A stretch of 64,000 bases of DNA from Paraspadella gotoi (Eukaryota > Chaetognatha). Positions 48,219 to 59,977 of this stretch are shown in pieces (position 1 is the first letter of the stretch; each line of letters opens with the position of its first letter). The stretch is from assembly GCA_051294375.1 (NCBI GenBank), contig CM119267.1, positions 14,377,694 to 14,441,693 of the forward strand, in the 5' to 3' direction. The notes beneath the pieces are model-generated. The model did not search any database. It saw only the letters and a program-made list of their open reading frames with translations, and was not told the origin of the DNA. The translations under genes and the position numbers were made by a program.

Positions 48219-49214
48219 ATGAATTATGACGACTCCGATGACGAGGATCGAGAATCCAAATCCGAAATGGACATCCTTGAGTGTCTTCGGCTACAGGGCG
48301 CTGAGCTCGAGCTTCTTGAGAGCATGTACCCCGAACAACTTAGCCTTGACGACGAGGAGGCCGCTGTTCGATTCCGGACTTTTCTGGAGAAAATCAGTGA
48401 TGACGACGCCGTCGGGGATGAGTTGCCCCCCAATCTGTCCCTTTCCGTAAAGATCGACGTCGACGAAACAGACAATGTCTTACTATCTGCCGTCCTTCCT
48501 TCTCTCTATCCGCTCTGGAGACCTAACGTCCTCTTGCGGACGAATTTGAATAGACACAAGGAAAAGTTTCTGAGAGACGCGCTCGACGAGTTTTTGAGGC
48601 GTCAAGACGAAGGAGAGCTTTACATGGTCAACTTGATCAACTTTGTTCGAGAAAATTTCGACGAATTTCGTCGAGGACCCGAAGGAGGAAAGGAAATAAG
48701 GACTGTTGAGGAAAAGGAATCCATTGAACGAATTTGGATTTATTCCCATCACATTTACAGGTAATTGCTCTCGATCCGGTGCCCACAAAATTGACGGACA
48801 GTGATCGGGCATAGTTTTGACCAACCCTGCGCTCTTATTTCTTGTTTTAGCATGCAAAAACGAAAGTTTATCATGGAATGGACTAAGGAGCTACACCTAA
48901 CTGGTTTTTCCATGCCGGGAAAACCCGGTATCGTTTGCGTGGAAGGAGGCGTGAAGGACGTCGACGAATTTTGGCACCGTCTTAGGAAGCTTAACTGGAA
49001 GAGGTTGGCGATGAAGGAACGGGAAACTTTGAGCGATTCGGAGGGCATTAACCATTCTCGAACGAAGTTTTCAGATTTTCGAGAAATATCTTTTGACGTG
49101 AAACAGGGCCACGGTAGAAATTACCATATGGACATGGGAAAATTTCGAGAATTTTTAAGGGAACACGATTGCGAGGCCGTTTTTAAAATGTATTTCGGTG
49201 TCGACGGCATGTGA
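48219..49214 (+). CDS. RWDD2: RWD domain-containing protein 2 (RWDD2A/B family)
   Basis: Two exons (48219-48760, 48851-49214) give 301 residues. The N-terminal RWD domain (about residues 18-140) has LQGAELELLESMYPEQLSL, then the family's YPLWRPNVLLRT element. The C-terminal domain of the RWDD2 family is clear: RIWIYSHHIYS across the splice, then LTGFSMPGKPGIVCVEGG and FWHRLRKLNWKR. Length matches vertebrate RWDD2A and RWDD2B. The molecular role of the family is poorly known; RWD domains mediate protein interactions. ATG 48219 begins the acidic NYDDSDDED leader; a longer upstream frame from 48138 lacks coding character. FIS1 begins 63 bp after its stop. Confidence 0.93.
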
Positions 49215-49277
49215 CGCGTTCGAAAATAATGTGTTTTGGTAGTTTTAAATAACGCAAACTATTCATTAAAAACACTG
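49215..49277 (+). promoter_or_regulatory. Very short intercistronic region with acceptor-like site
   Basis: Only 63 bp separate the RWDD2 stop and the FIS1 start. TGTTTTGGTAG ends about 34 nt before the FIS1 ATG. This leaves little room for a promoter and is the clearest operon-like junction in the window. Confidence 0.45.
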
Positions 49278-49879
49278 ATGTCGAGTCCCACGTCACCGAC
49301 GGATCATTTGAGGCCCCGCATCGACGCCGGGGCGGTCGCCGAAGCCATTCGTAATGATTTGGTAGACCCTGAAGACTTGGAGAAATTTGAGCACAACTAT
49401 AATCAACACAGCGTCCGTGGAGCGGTTCCAAAACAAGTGAGCGACCAAAGCGGCGGTCACTGCTGAAATTGTGAATTTTTTTATTTCATTTCATTTCATT
49501 TCATTTTGAGGTTAAATTCGAGTACGCTTGGTGCCTCATTCGCAGTGCCCAAACAAGTGACATTCGTAAGGGGGTTGTTCTTCTTGAAGAACTATACTCT
49601 CAAGGAACAGAGGAAGAAAAACGGGAATATATTTATTACCTGGCCTTGGGACACACGAAATTAAAGGAGTATCAAAAGGCCAAGAAATTCATAGACGCCA
49701 TCCTATACAAGGAACCTAATAACACCCAAGCTCTTGAACTGAAGACCCTCGTGGACAGTAAATTGGTTAAGGATGGCCTGTTGGGAATGGCGCTTGTCGG
49801 AGGGGGCGCCCTGATGTTCGGGGCTGGGGCTATTGCTATAGGGGCCATCGCCGCTGCTGTGGCGAGCAAAAAGAAATGA
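49278..49879 (+). CDS. FIS1: Mitochondrial fission 1 protein
   Basis: Two exons (49278-49436, 49511-49879; 74-bp intron) encode 175 residues. The protein is a tail-anchored outer mitochondrial and peroxisomal membrane factor with a TPR-like helical bundle that helps recruit fission machinery. Diagnostic segments are FEYAWCLIRSAQTSDIRKG, VVLLEELY, YYLALGHTKLKEYQKA and the C-terminal anchor DGLLGMALVGG followed by a glycine/alanine-rich membrane span and SKKK. It has about 20 more N-terminal residues than vertebrate FIS1 (SSPTSPTDHLRPRIDAGAVA). It sits between RWDD2 and ODF2 on the same strand. Confidence 0.96.
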
Positions 49880-50076
49880 AAAGCAGCGCATGGTCGGCTC
49901 TTCATATATATCTTGTAAAGATTTGTGATATCTGTACCCTCGCTATCATTGACGACGGAGTCTTCTGTAAATTTGTTTCTATGTAAAACATGATTTTATT
50001 ACGTAAATATTGTGATTTTACCTTAGAAATTTCAGATTTTTCCCCTTGCTATGTTACCCAATAATAAATAGCTACC

Positions 50077-53000
50077 ATGGAATCGAATCAGCGTTATTCG
50101 GCCGTATCGCCGATTCACCTGCATGTCGAGGAAGAGACTCCGGTTCACGTGCACGTTGTCGGAAAAGGTACTTAATCTCGCGACATTGTAGTTTGTTCCT
50201 TGGTTTTTTAAATTTTTCGTATTCATTAATCTAGGGTCGACGTCGGTGACTGCAGCTTGTCCGTCCGTTTCGCTTCAGCGCACGACTTCAGGGGCGTCCC
50301 TTTCCTCGCGTCCCCCCAGCAGATCAAGTTTGCATCGATATAATTATAAATATAAATAATAATGTAAATCTGATTTTTTCCCTTTAATTTTTTTTCCCCA
50401 GGTCGTCCAGGCAGCAGAGCCAAAACGATCGTCCCAGCTTTCTCCTCCAAAACAAAAACAACCCCTTGGATACCACCTCCAGGAAAAGCTACAAAATCTT
50501 CTTCTATGACCAGTCTTTCTGGTAAAGCGAGACGTAACTTTGGTGAACGTAGAGATAGGCTCTACGAATAACATTCATCTTGTTTGCTTCGAAAGGTACC
50601 AAAAATGTGGTCTTCGACGGTCCCACGCATTCAGAGATTGAGGACGAGAAAACCTATGGAAAAGTTAAGAAATATGAAACCAAGATCGATAGTTTGATGA
50701 GTGAAGCTGGGGAACTGAAAAGTCAACTTGATTTGGAAAAAGTCAGGGGTCAAGCGAAAAGGTTCGTGTTTTTGTTTAGTTAATGGTTTACATACTACGT
50801 ACATGCAATTTCATTAAACCGTGCAATCTTTGTTGTAGATCGGAGGAGGAGCTTGTCGGTGCCAAAAAAGTGATTCGGGAACAAGAATTAGAAATCCGGG
50901 AGTTTCAACGGGAACTGGAGGCGTCAGCAGACGAAAACCGTAAATTGCGCGAAGGAATTCAACGTCTCAAAACTGAAGAGACCAACGCCGGCTATGAGGC
51001 ATCCCCGGATAATCTGGGCCGAGAAGGTTTGCTCAAGAAGCTTGTCGAAGTTGAAATAGATGCAGGGGAGGCCTTGACTCACCTCAACGACCTTAAAGAC
51101 TTTGTCCACCGATTGCGTGAAGACAAAAAGATGACCCCGAGCGAATCAGCCGGTTTGACCGAAAAGCGCTCTATTCTCGTTGCTAAACTAGAGGACTTTG
51201 AAACTGCTAATCGGGATTTGCGCAACTTATTGCAGTCCCAACATCAGTATGAGGTAGAGCAAGGCCAGGAAAGTGAACAGCGCCAAATGTTGTTGCGAAA
51301 GCTAACTGAAGTCGATCTCGTTTGCCAAAGACAACAGAAGCATATCGATGACAAGTCCAAGCTGCTCAACGAAGCGACAAAGGCCTTGGAGGCCGCTCAG
51401 GATCAAAATAAGGCGTTGCTCAGCCTTCAGACCTCTTTAGAGCAGACTCGAGCCCACTTACAACGCGAGGTCCACAAGAAAGAGGGAGAAATCAATCGGT
51501 TACAAGTAGCGATGAAAGCCATGGAATCAGAATTGGAAAAGAGGAAGAGAGAAGCGACTCAAGCGGTCGAGCATCTCGAATCCGCGAGGGGCAAAAATGA
51601 CGGCGAAAAGGAAGCGCTTAAAAAAGCCGCCAAAATTCAAAAGCAGCGCGCGCAAATGAGCGAGCAGACGTTAGCCACTCTTAATCAAAAGCTTCTGGAA
51701 AAGGAAGAACTAATTGCCCAACTACAGGATGAGGCTCGGGTCTCTAAGGACGAGGGCGAGATGGAACTTATGCAAAAGGAGATTCATAAATTGCGCAGTT
51801 TGCTTAAAGAGATGGAGCAACAGTTGGCAGATTCGCGGATGTCCTTTGAGAGACAAACGGACGAGTTGGCTGAAGAGATGAAGATCAGGTTGAAAGACGC
51901 TAAGGAGTTGAGAACGGAGAATGGAAGGCTGACGCAAAGCCTCAAGGAGTTCGAAGAAAAACTAACGCATGACGACGACGAAATCAGAAACCTTAGATCA
52001 AAACTGAAAAGTTACGAGGAGATGGTGGAGGAGTATCAGACTCAGGCAAAGAGAGCCAACTCGGAGTTCGAGGATGTGTCCATTCGCCTTCACCAGCAGG
52101 AAATGGAATTGTCCAAACTGCACAAGGAGGGGGAAATGGAAGTGCAGAGGGCCAAGGTAATAGAGACTTTCCGTGAGAATCGAAGTCCGGTTAATATGAT
52201 CGTTACAAAATAATACGTTTTTATCGCGCCAGACGGGCTTAGGCCTGTCTTGGGCAAGATAATCGTTTACATTTGCTTCTTTGTGACCGTTATCATTAGA
52301 AATCTACTAGGAAATTTAATTCAATAGGGGCGGGGTTCAAAACTTTAGTCTTGAAGTCTTCTTTCAGGTAAAAAAAAAATTTTAAAAAAGTTAAATAAAA
52401 AATATAACTATAACTTTAAAAAAAATTTGTTTTCTTGGTCAAAATTAAGAAAAAATAATAAAATTATCGAAATATGATAATGATGATGATGATTATTATT
52501 AAGTTTTTCATATTTTTTACCCATTTATGATCAAAATATCAAAAAAATAATTATACTTTGTATAGATAACTTTTTGCAAGCTTAAAAATTAAAAAATCTT
52601 AAAAATTTTTTTCCCTTTCCTATTTATAAATAAATATTAAAAAATATGGGGTAATATTAAAATGTTTTTGTCTATTCAAATTTTTTTAAAAATGTTTAAA
52701 TTTTCGTTTGAATAGGTGCTTACTTAATTCAAAATTCTTAACCATCTTACTGAGTTAAGCTACCCCTATTGTCGTCGTTGTCGTTACGCTTTTTTACAAT
52801 TAAAAATTATAAAAGTGTATAATCATAGGAATCTAAAAATTTAGATTTGGTTTCTCATCATCAAGATCTTTTTAATTGTCATGTTTCATATCAATACTCG
52901 GATTTGTTTGTTTTATTTATAAAATAATTATATTTATTTTTATATAAATACGCTGTCGTCGTCACGCTTATTTTTTTTATATATAAAAACTACTACGGTT

Positions 53001-56000
53001 TATATAGGGGCGGCTATGGCTTAAGATTTTTTTTTACATAAAAACTATTACAAATTACGGTTGATTTTTATAAAAGTATATTATCATAGTAAGTTAAAAA
53101 TTTAGATATAGCTTTTCATCTTTAAGATCTTTGAAATTGTAATGTTTTATATGGATTCAAGTATTTTTGTTTGAATTTCCTTTTCATTATTATTTATTTC
53201 AATATCAAAATTATAATATAGTACTAACTGCAATATGCAAATTAGTATATAATATATTTTAATTTGCATATTGCAGTAAGTTAATAAGGAAATTAATATA
53301 AAAAATCTTTAAAGTATAGTGATCTCGCCAGTTGTTACTATCAAAAAAATATAATGAAAAAATTAAAATAAACTTCAATCAAAACTATAAAAAAAATATA
53401 ACACGGACAACAACAATAATATAATAAATTATTTGGTTATTATCGTATCAATCATTTAGTTATCATCGCTTCAATCTTTTAATTATTGCATCAATATTTG
53501 GTTATCATTGTATTAATAATCAATTACTATTACATCAATCAATTATTATTATATCAATCAATTTATTATCACATCAATCTTTTTTTTCTGGATTTTTACA
53601 TTGATAGTAACGCCTGGCGAGATCACTATACTTTTAAGATTTTTATAGATGCGTCTCCAGCAACGAGTAAAAGAACTGGAGCCACTCCCAGACCTTCTCA
53701 AAGACACAGAAATCAAACTCCACGAAGCCTTGAGTCAAGTTCGAAATCTGGAGAAAGCGAACGAGGAAAAGGCGCGGGCAGTGGGCGAGATAAAAGCCTG
53801 GCTCGACCACGAGAAGCAGGGCCACGAACTCACGAGAGAGAAGCTGAGGATCGTAGAGAACGACGCCCGAGAGAATAAGTCGCTGGTGGAATCTTATCGT
53901 AGAAAGTTGCAGGTCTGCCATTTTGAATTGTCATTTTTTTATATGTGCCAACTTTCTTGAAATCGTCAAATTCAATTTTACCAGGAATCGGAGGATTCCT
54001 TGCGCAACCAATCCCTCACCTCTGCGCGTCAAAGCGATCAGCTCCGTGACGCCTCGCGGCAGTTGGAAGAAAAGACGAAAGAAAACGCGTCTCTTCTGCG
54101 TCAGTTAGAAAATGCGTTATCCGATTCGAAAAAAGCCGAGTCGGAGGCAAGGGAAAAGTTTTGCGCTCGGGAGAGAGATCATCAAAGCCAGGTTAGCTTC
54201 GCAGGGTAGTGTGCGGAAATTCGGAATTCGGAACATTTTTTAATTACATTAAAAAATTGTGTACTAAAATTTTATAATTTTTTAATGCATTTATGGCAAC
54301 AGCCGGGTTGCCTGTGATGTCCATCAGGATGGGGCATCTCTCTGTTGGATTTAGGTTTAGGGGCTACCGACCCTCAGTGACGCCTCCTGTCAAAAAACAA
54401 TTAAATTGGGGTAAAACGGAACAATTGTAAAGTAAGTGTTCTGTGTTACCTCATGTACTTTTTATAACGTGATAGTAAAAATTTACTAAGTAATAATAAC
54501 AGAACATTTGTTAAATAATTAAGTGAAAAAAAATATTATATTATTCATATTGCAGTAAAAAATATATTTTTAGCAATAAAAATATACAAAAGTTTGGAAT
54601 GGAATTTAACGCCTAAATAAGGTTAAAAAATTAGTTTGGGACAAAATTAAGATGAAATTAATATTTTAAAAAATGAATAAAAATATTTGCAAAAGGAGAT
54701 AAAATAAAATAAAATAAAATTTAAAAAGGTTGCCTCTGCTTATTACAATTATCGCATTCAGAAAAAAAACTACTTTTTCCAGTATTGTTCAGTTACTATT
54801 AACAAAATTAATTTAATTTGCACCATAATATAAATTAGGCTAAAATACGGATTGGTTAAAACCATCTCCAGCTATTTCTAATCATATAAGAGTAACATTT
54901 TTTCAACTTTTAAGAAAAAAAATCATGTCCATTTTTGTCCATTTTCACTTTCGTCTTCAAATTTGAATGCCAAGGAAAGTTGAGAAATTTTTTTTATTTT
55001 GGAATTCCTTTCTTCCTTATCTTCTTCACCCTTGAGTAAAATATTTTCCTTATATAATTCATAGTTCACTTATAAATTAATTTTAAAGTTGACAAGTCAA
55101 AAAGTTGCAGTTTTAGTTTTTATTATAATTTATTAAACAAAAATAGTTTAAATTGGCTTAAACTAACAGAAAATATACCCCACAGAATAAGCTTTTAACA
55201 CCTACAAAATTATCAAAAAAACTCTTTTCGTTTAATAATTTTGAAAGACGACAATTATTTTGTGACTTTTTGTGACTTGTTAATAAAACAAAAAAAAACC
55301 GCATCCTTTTAAACCAATGGAAAGCAGACTTGTTTTTTCTCAGAATCGACAGATTTTGCGGAAAAATTTTTCACAAAATCTGTCGATTTACTAAATCTGC
55401 TTGGAAACCAAAATTTAAATAAAATCAAGAGATACCGTAAATTTCTATTTTTATAATGCATATTAAGGAATTTCTTTGATTTGGCTTTATGTAAATATAG
55501 TGGGAGGGATCAGGAAAGGGAGAACAAGAAAAGAAGAAGGGAAGAGAATGAGAGAGAATGGGGGAAAAGCATTAAAAAAAAGGCAAAAGGGAAAAAAATA
55601 GGGAGATAAAGGAAAGGCGGAAAAAGAAAAGAGAAGGCGAGAAAAAAAGATAAGGAAAGTCAAATAGTGTCAGAGAAAGGTAGGATCGTAGAAAAAGTAA
55701 GTTATGGCATGAAAAGTAGGGGAGGAAAGAGGAAGATAAAAATAGAAACACAGAGAAGAAAAAAGATGAAGAAAAAAAATTAGAGAAACGGAATGAAAGG
55801 AAAAAAAATTGTATTAGATAATGTGGCATCTTGCCTGAAAAGTTTTGTGTAAATAAAAGCCACAAAAAATAAAAGGAGGAATTTTATCTTTAAAAGTTGT
55901 TGGTACCATAAAAATTCATTCATACTTTTATCTCAAATTAGGTAGTTAATGAGATTAGATTGATAATCTCCAAAGAAATCATGTCTTACCGTATTTTTAA

Positions 56001-57633
56001 CTCATAGAAATTTAACTGAACAGTACTTTGTAATAAAATGATATAACTATAGCAAACCGGTTTTTTAAATAAAGAAAAAACTTCATACTTATAACTGAGA
56101 TCAAATGAGATGGAAATTATTTAAGTTCAGAAATCATTATCTAAAAGACGTCGATCGTACGTGGAGCCTAAACAAAAAGGATAAATAAAAAGAATAAGAA
56201 AAATAATATTGGAAATAAAAAATGGGTGGAAAGGAAGATGGGGACGAAATGCATGGAAGGAAATTTTTTAAAAGTGAGAACATAGTATTAAAAATGATTT
56301 TACCCTCGAATATACTTTTTTAATATACATAAAACATTAATGAAAGGCTCTATGCACCTATTAATAGTGTTTTAGTTATTATTTTCTGTCATATTATAAA
56401 CAATTATATGGGTGTGAAAGATGTTGCCTCATATTTGACCGGTTGACCATAAATTTCTCGTTTTGACCGTTTGATCAATTTTCAGCTGGTTTCTTCTCAA
56501 AGTAGAGAGAAATTTCCAAATCGTTTTTTTAGTTGAATAAAAATATTCATGTAACTCTTTCGTCCACTTGGAAACTGTTTTCACGAGTTTCCGTATAAAC
56601 ATAATAAAAAATAAAGAATTAAAACTCATTTCTTGTTGTAAAATATTATGCCTCGCCTCAGTCATTTTGTCTTATTTCTTCTCTCAGCCGAACTCTTATT
56701 TTCGACCTTACATAAACTGTCCTCACGCGTTTGGCCAATACCTTTTTTGGTTATCTTTTCGATCTTTTGTCAGTTCCTGAGTCATAATTTGGTGACCCTT
56801 GAGTTAAATATTATTTTGACAATCTCTAAGTAGCATTGCCCGTCCTCAACTACAGTTCTACGGGATTTTTTGGACGTTAATACAAATAAAGTTTCTACAC
56901 CTTCAAGTCCTTCATCGCCACTTTACATTAATTGAATTCCCGCAAGATTCATAAAAGCCTACGTTAAACTTGCAAGTGACGGACGACGCCACGAACGCTA
57001 GATATCGCGAGCATGAAATAAGTTATTTCACACCTTTTTTTACTTGTCGATATCTCACGTTAAAACATCTAAAACGGGCGAAACCCGAATTACCCCAAGG
57101 TGGGGTAAAACGGAACACTTTTCAATTTCTTTAAAAATGCGGCCCCTCGGGGGGGAAACTTTCCTACATATATCACCATAATTTTTTTTCCAAAATATAT
57201 TTACTTGGCGAAAGATTTTAATCAAATCTTTCGCCAAGTAAATATATATGTTCCAAATTTCCCCGCACTACCCTATATAAAACAGCTTTTCTTGATTTTC
57301 CTGCTTAATTAATGCCATAACTATTGCATGGGTTTCTCTTATCAGATTTTACAGTTGGAAACGCAACTGAACCATTCTAAGACGGAAACGTGTCAGGTCA
57401 AACGAGAAAAAGAGGACGCCGATCGCAGACTAAACTCCAAGATCTCCGACTTGAAGGACAGGCTGGAACAAAGTTACTCTACCAATCGCTCAATGCAGAA
57501 CTACGTTCACTTCCTCAAAACTTCATACGCGAACGTGTTTGGCACGGGGACTTCGGCCACCGGAGGCATCGGATTAACCTCGGACGTTAATCTTTTAAAA
57601 AATTCTATGTCTGGAGTCGTCGGACGTCCGTGA
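50077..57633 (+). CDS. ODF2: Outer dense fiber protein 2 / cenexin
   Basis: Eight exons: 50077-50167, 50235-50327, 50402-50521, 50596-50761, 50839-52156, 53649-53912, 53985-54191 and 57346-57633, summing to 848 residues (human ODF2 is about 830). ODF2 is a coiled-coil scaffold of centriole distal/subdistal appendages and of sperm tail outer dense fibres. Family markers are TPWIPPPGKATKSSS near the N-terminus, KKYETKIDSLMSEAGELKSQ, continuous heptad-repeat coiled coil through exons 4-8, and the near-invariant C-terminus ISDLKDRLEQSYSTNRSMQN and FLKTSYANVFG. Exons 1-4 are short and less certain; the exon 2 donor (CAA|GTTTGC) is weak, but all phases join. Intron 5 has a MITE ending about 9 bp before exon 6; intron 7 (3.2 kb) is repeat-rich. 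The start lies 198 bp after the FIS1 stop. Confidence 0.93.
53222..53281. repeat. Palindromic hairpin in ODF2 intron 5
   Basis: TAACTGCAATATGCAAATTA and its complement (AATTTGCATATTGCAGTAAG) face each other across about 14 AT bases. This may be a small foldback element or an AT-rich palindrome. Confidence 0.7.
53307..53640. mobile_element. MITE with ~28-35 bp terminal inverted repeats in ODF2 intron 5
   Basis: AGTATAGTGATCTCGCCAG plus GTTACTATC at the left end is matched by the complement GATAGTAACG plus CTGGCGAGATCACTATACT at the right end. The interior is about 260 bp, AT-rich and noncoding, with TATTACATCAATC-type near-repeats. Flanks read CTTTAA on the left and TTAAGA on the right, compatible with a TTAA-type target as in piggyBac-like MITEs. 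The right end runs into the exon 6 splice acceptor. Confidence 0.75.
54405..54425 (+). repeat. GGGGTAAAACGGAACA repeat motif, copy 1
   Basis: A 16-bp motif in ODF2 intron 7, repeated at 57103-57120 and, inverted, at 58365-58383. A variant with ATTCGG instead of AAACGG lies inverted near 58690-58710. It is probably the terminal sequence of a repeat family around intron 7 and the DNase II promoter. Confidence 0.6.
57103..57120 (+). repeat. GGGGTAAAACGGAACA repeat motif, copy 2
   Basis: Identical core to copy 1. It is preceded by a mirrored GAATTACCCCAAGG, so the site itself is a small inverted arrangement. Confidence 0.6.
57196..57250. repeat. Near-perfect 24-bp-arm palindrome in ODF2 intron 7
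   Basis: Left arm ATATTTACTTGGCGAAAGAT and right arm ATCTTTCGCCAAGTAAATAT are exact complements around a short AT centre. It lies about 100 bp upstream of the last ODF2 exon and would form a strong RNA hairpin in the pre-mRNA. Confidence 0.85.
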
Positions 57634-58837
57634 ATTAACTCTAGTACTAAATTAAAATTACATTCTACATTCAAATGTCTCACGACTTTCTAACTTTTAT
57701 AACCGAAAGTTTTTAAATAATGTTTATGCTGTCTCTTTCGATGTGTTATTTTTTCCACCATAATTTCATATTACTAAATTTAACTTATGGGTAAACAATT
57801 TTAGTAATTATTATACCGAATTAAATAGTTTAAATATTTTTTTAAAATTAGATGTGCTGTAATGCTTTCGTCCTGTCTTTAAAATGTTTCATATGTAGTT
57901 GTTAGAAAAAATTTTATTCCGTCCACGCTATCCTTTTATGACATTTACAAATTATTTTTTGCAAACATCTATTATTTTTTGATTATCACAATTTTTTAAA
58001 ATTCACCCTGTGCCTTAAATGTATATTTATACTTTCTAGAACCTTGACTTTTTTGTTTTTTTCTTCAATTTAGTTTCTTTGCAAGGACGGTTGAGTTGCG
58101 GATTTGCTTCTGATGTCTCCGACGGGCCTACCTGTATGCATCTGAGGGAAAACACAGGCACACGCTTACAATGGGGTGACGCTGACCAATATACAAGTAT
58201 TCTTGCACAAATCATTTATTAATACAATACACGCTGCAAAGGCGGGTCTAAATCTGGGAAATACGTTTAACTAGAAAAGTTGTATATTTAAATTATTATT
58301 TAATTCATAATAATAAAATTTATTTCTAACTAATTTGGCTGGATATTTTTTTAACACTTTACAAGTGTTCCGTTTTACCCCAATTTACTGTCTGCCATAT
58401 AAAAAAAAATTAACTTTTTTAATAATGTTCTGAATAGTAAGTAAAATTTAGTAGTCTCCTTTATCATGTATTACAATTTCATGATCATATTACGACAATT
58501 ATGACTTTGACAGAGGCTTGAAAACGACTACTCAGACGAAATTCGTCAAACCTTTTTAAAATTGTTGCTGCAGCTGCTTCAGCTAGTGGAATGCAACAAC
58601 TCTTAATATGTAAAGACAAGTTGGTGGAATATTTAATGCATCAGCAATATTTACTCAAATTACTTAATTAAATTTTTTATTTCATTTTATTTGTCAGTGT
58701 TCCGAATTACCCCGCGCTATTTTCAAAGATATATGTATAATATACAAATTACATTACAAGTATATTTTTAATGTACCTGTAAGTACCTCTTACAGAAAAA
58801 AAATATTTTCAGCAATCAATTTTGCCTCTTTAAGACA
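57634..58837. other. Intergenic spacer ODF2-DNase II
   Basis: About 1.2 kb of AT-rich sequence with no gene. It carries an inverted copy of the GGGGTAAAACGGAACA motif (58365-58383) and its variant (about 58690-58710). A TATTTTCAG tract ends at about 58812, 26 nt before the DNase II ATG. Confidence 0.55.
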
Positions 58838-59977
58838 ATGTCGATTCACGGTTCTTTTTTCCTACTGATATTTATTTTCGCTTTGGCGAAAAGCGAAATC
58901 ACTTGTCGCGACGAAGACGGAAATCCCGTTGATTGGTTCGTCGTTTACAAATTACCTAAAATCAAACACGATCCTAACAAACTCGTCGCCGACGGGATCG
59001 GGTATTTTTACATGGATTCGTTGAGGCCCGAAATGTTCCTATCGAACCGAAATTTGTCGGAAAAGAATAACTGCATTGCTCGCACGCTTCGGTCGGTTTA
59101 CGAAGCTTCGTCGGACGTTGGTTATATTTTGTACAACGATCAAATTCCAGGCGGAAACTATTCCCTAGTTTACGGTCACACAAAAGGCGATTTGGCCTTG
59201 GATAAAAAATCCGGTTGGTGGCTAATCCACAGTCTTCCGCATTTTCCTCCCGTTGCCGTCGAGGGTTATAGTTTGCCTCACAATGCCAAATACTACGGTC
59301 AGACCTTCCTGTGCCTTACCTTAGACGTAGATCAGTACACTACCGTTGGGCAACACCTATTTTATTCATACCCCTGGGCGTATGACTATCGACTTCCCAC
59401 TTGGATGAAGTCTCGTTTCCCGGATTTACTTGCCGTCGCCCAGAAGAAACACGTTGGAAGTCCACCCTACTATCATGTGGGAAAGCTCTCGACACGCGAC
59501 GGTCTCAATTTTCACACATTCGCCAAATCTTCAAAGTGGGGTAAGGACATATACCACGATTTGGTGGCGCCAACGCTTGGAGTTCCCCTTAAAGTAGAGA
59601 CTTGGCGTCACGACCGAAACAAATTGCCGTCAAACTGCTCCGACCCTTATCCGGTTTACAACGTACATAAGATCGACTTCAACGTTCGTCCCGATATCAG
59701 CTTCACATTCGAGAAGGATCACTCGAAATGGGCAATAACCGCCGAATCGCACTTCGCATCGAGGGCGAATCAATCAGCAATCGCTAATCCTTATTCGTGG
59801 CGTACCGATTTCCGTAACTGGCCAACGGAAACAAACTATGAACCTTGGACGTGCATAGGAGGAATAAACAGAGAAGCTTCGCAATTTCGTAGGGGAGGTG
59901 GCACGGCCTGCACGGATTCTCATCCGATCTGGACGGAGTTCAACAGGATAGTGGCAAAAACCGAAGGTTGCCACTAA
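58838..59977 (+). CDS. DNASE2: Deoxyribonuclease II (lysosomal acid DNase)
   Basis: This single-exon gene of 379 residues belongs to the phospholipase-D-like DNase II family, which degrades DNA from engulfed or dying cells in lysosomes at acid pH without divalent cations. A signal peptide covers about residues 1-19 (FFLLIFIFALAKS). Hallmarks are GNPVDWFVVYKLP at 29-41, the HTKG motif at 114-117 and DHSKW at 294-298, whose H295 is the second catalytic histidine in the family. Several N-glycosylation sequons (NLS, NYS, NCS, NQS) and conserved cysteines fit a secretory protein. A TATTTTCAG tract lies about 26 nt before the ATG. Confidence 0.95.
   Translation: MSIHGSFFLLIFIFALAKSEITCRDEDGNPVDWFVVYKLPKIKHDPNKLVADGIGYFYMDSLRPEMFLSNRNLSEKNNCIARTLRSVYEASSDVGYILYNDQIPGGNYSLVYGHTKGDLALDKKSGWWLIHSLPHFPPVAVEGYSLPHNAKYYGQTFLCLTLDVDQYTTVGQHLFYSYPWAYDYRLPTWMKSRFPDLLAVAQKKHVGSPPYYHVGKLSTRDGLNFHTFAKSSKWGKDIYHDLVAPTLGVPLKVETWRHDRNKLPSNCSDPYPVYNVHKIDFNVRPDISFTFEKDHSKWAITAESHFASRANQSAIANPYSWRTDFRNWPTETNYEPWTCIGGINREASQFRRGGGTACTDSHPIWTEFNRIVAKTEGCH

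Noticed and set aside
48226-48475. Frames overlapping RWDD2 exon 1 on both strands
   Set aside because: Shadow frames of the recognised RWDD2 coding sequence.
53486-53878. 130-codon frame starting with Ile/Tyr-rich sequence
   Set aside because: It runs from the MITE into ODF2 exon 6 in the wrong frame.
55572-55865. 97-codon Phe/Ser-rich frame on minus
   Set aside because: It is the complement of purine-rich low-complexity sequence in ODF2 intron 7.
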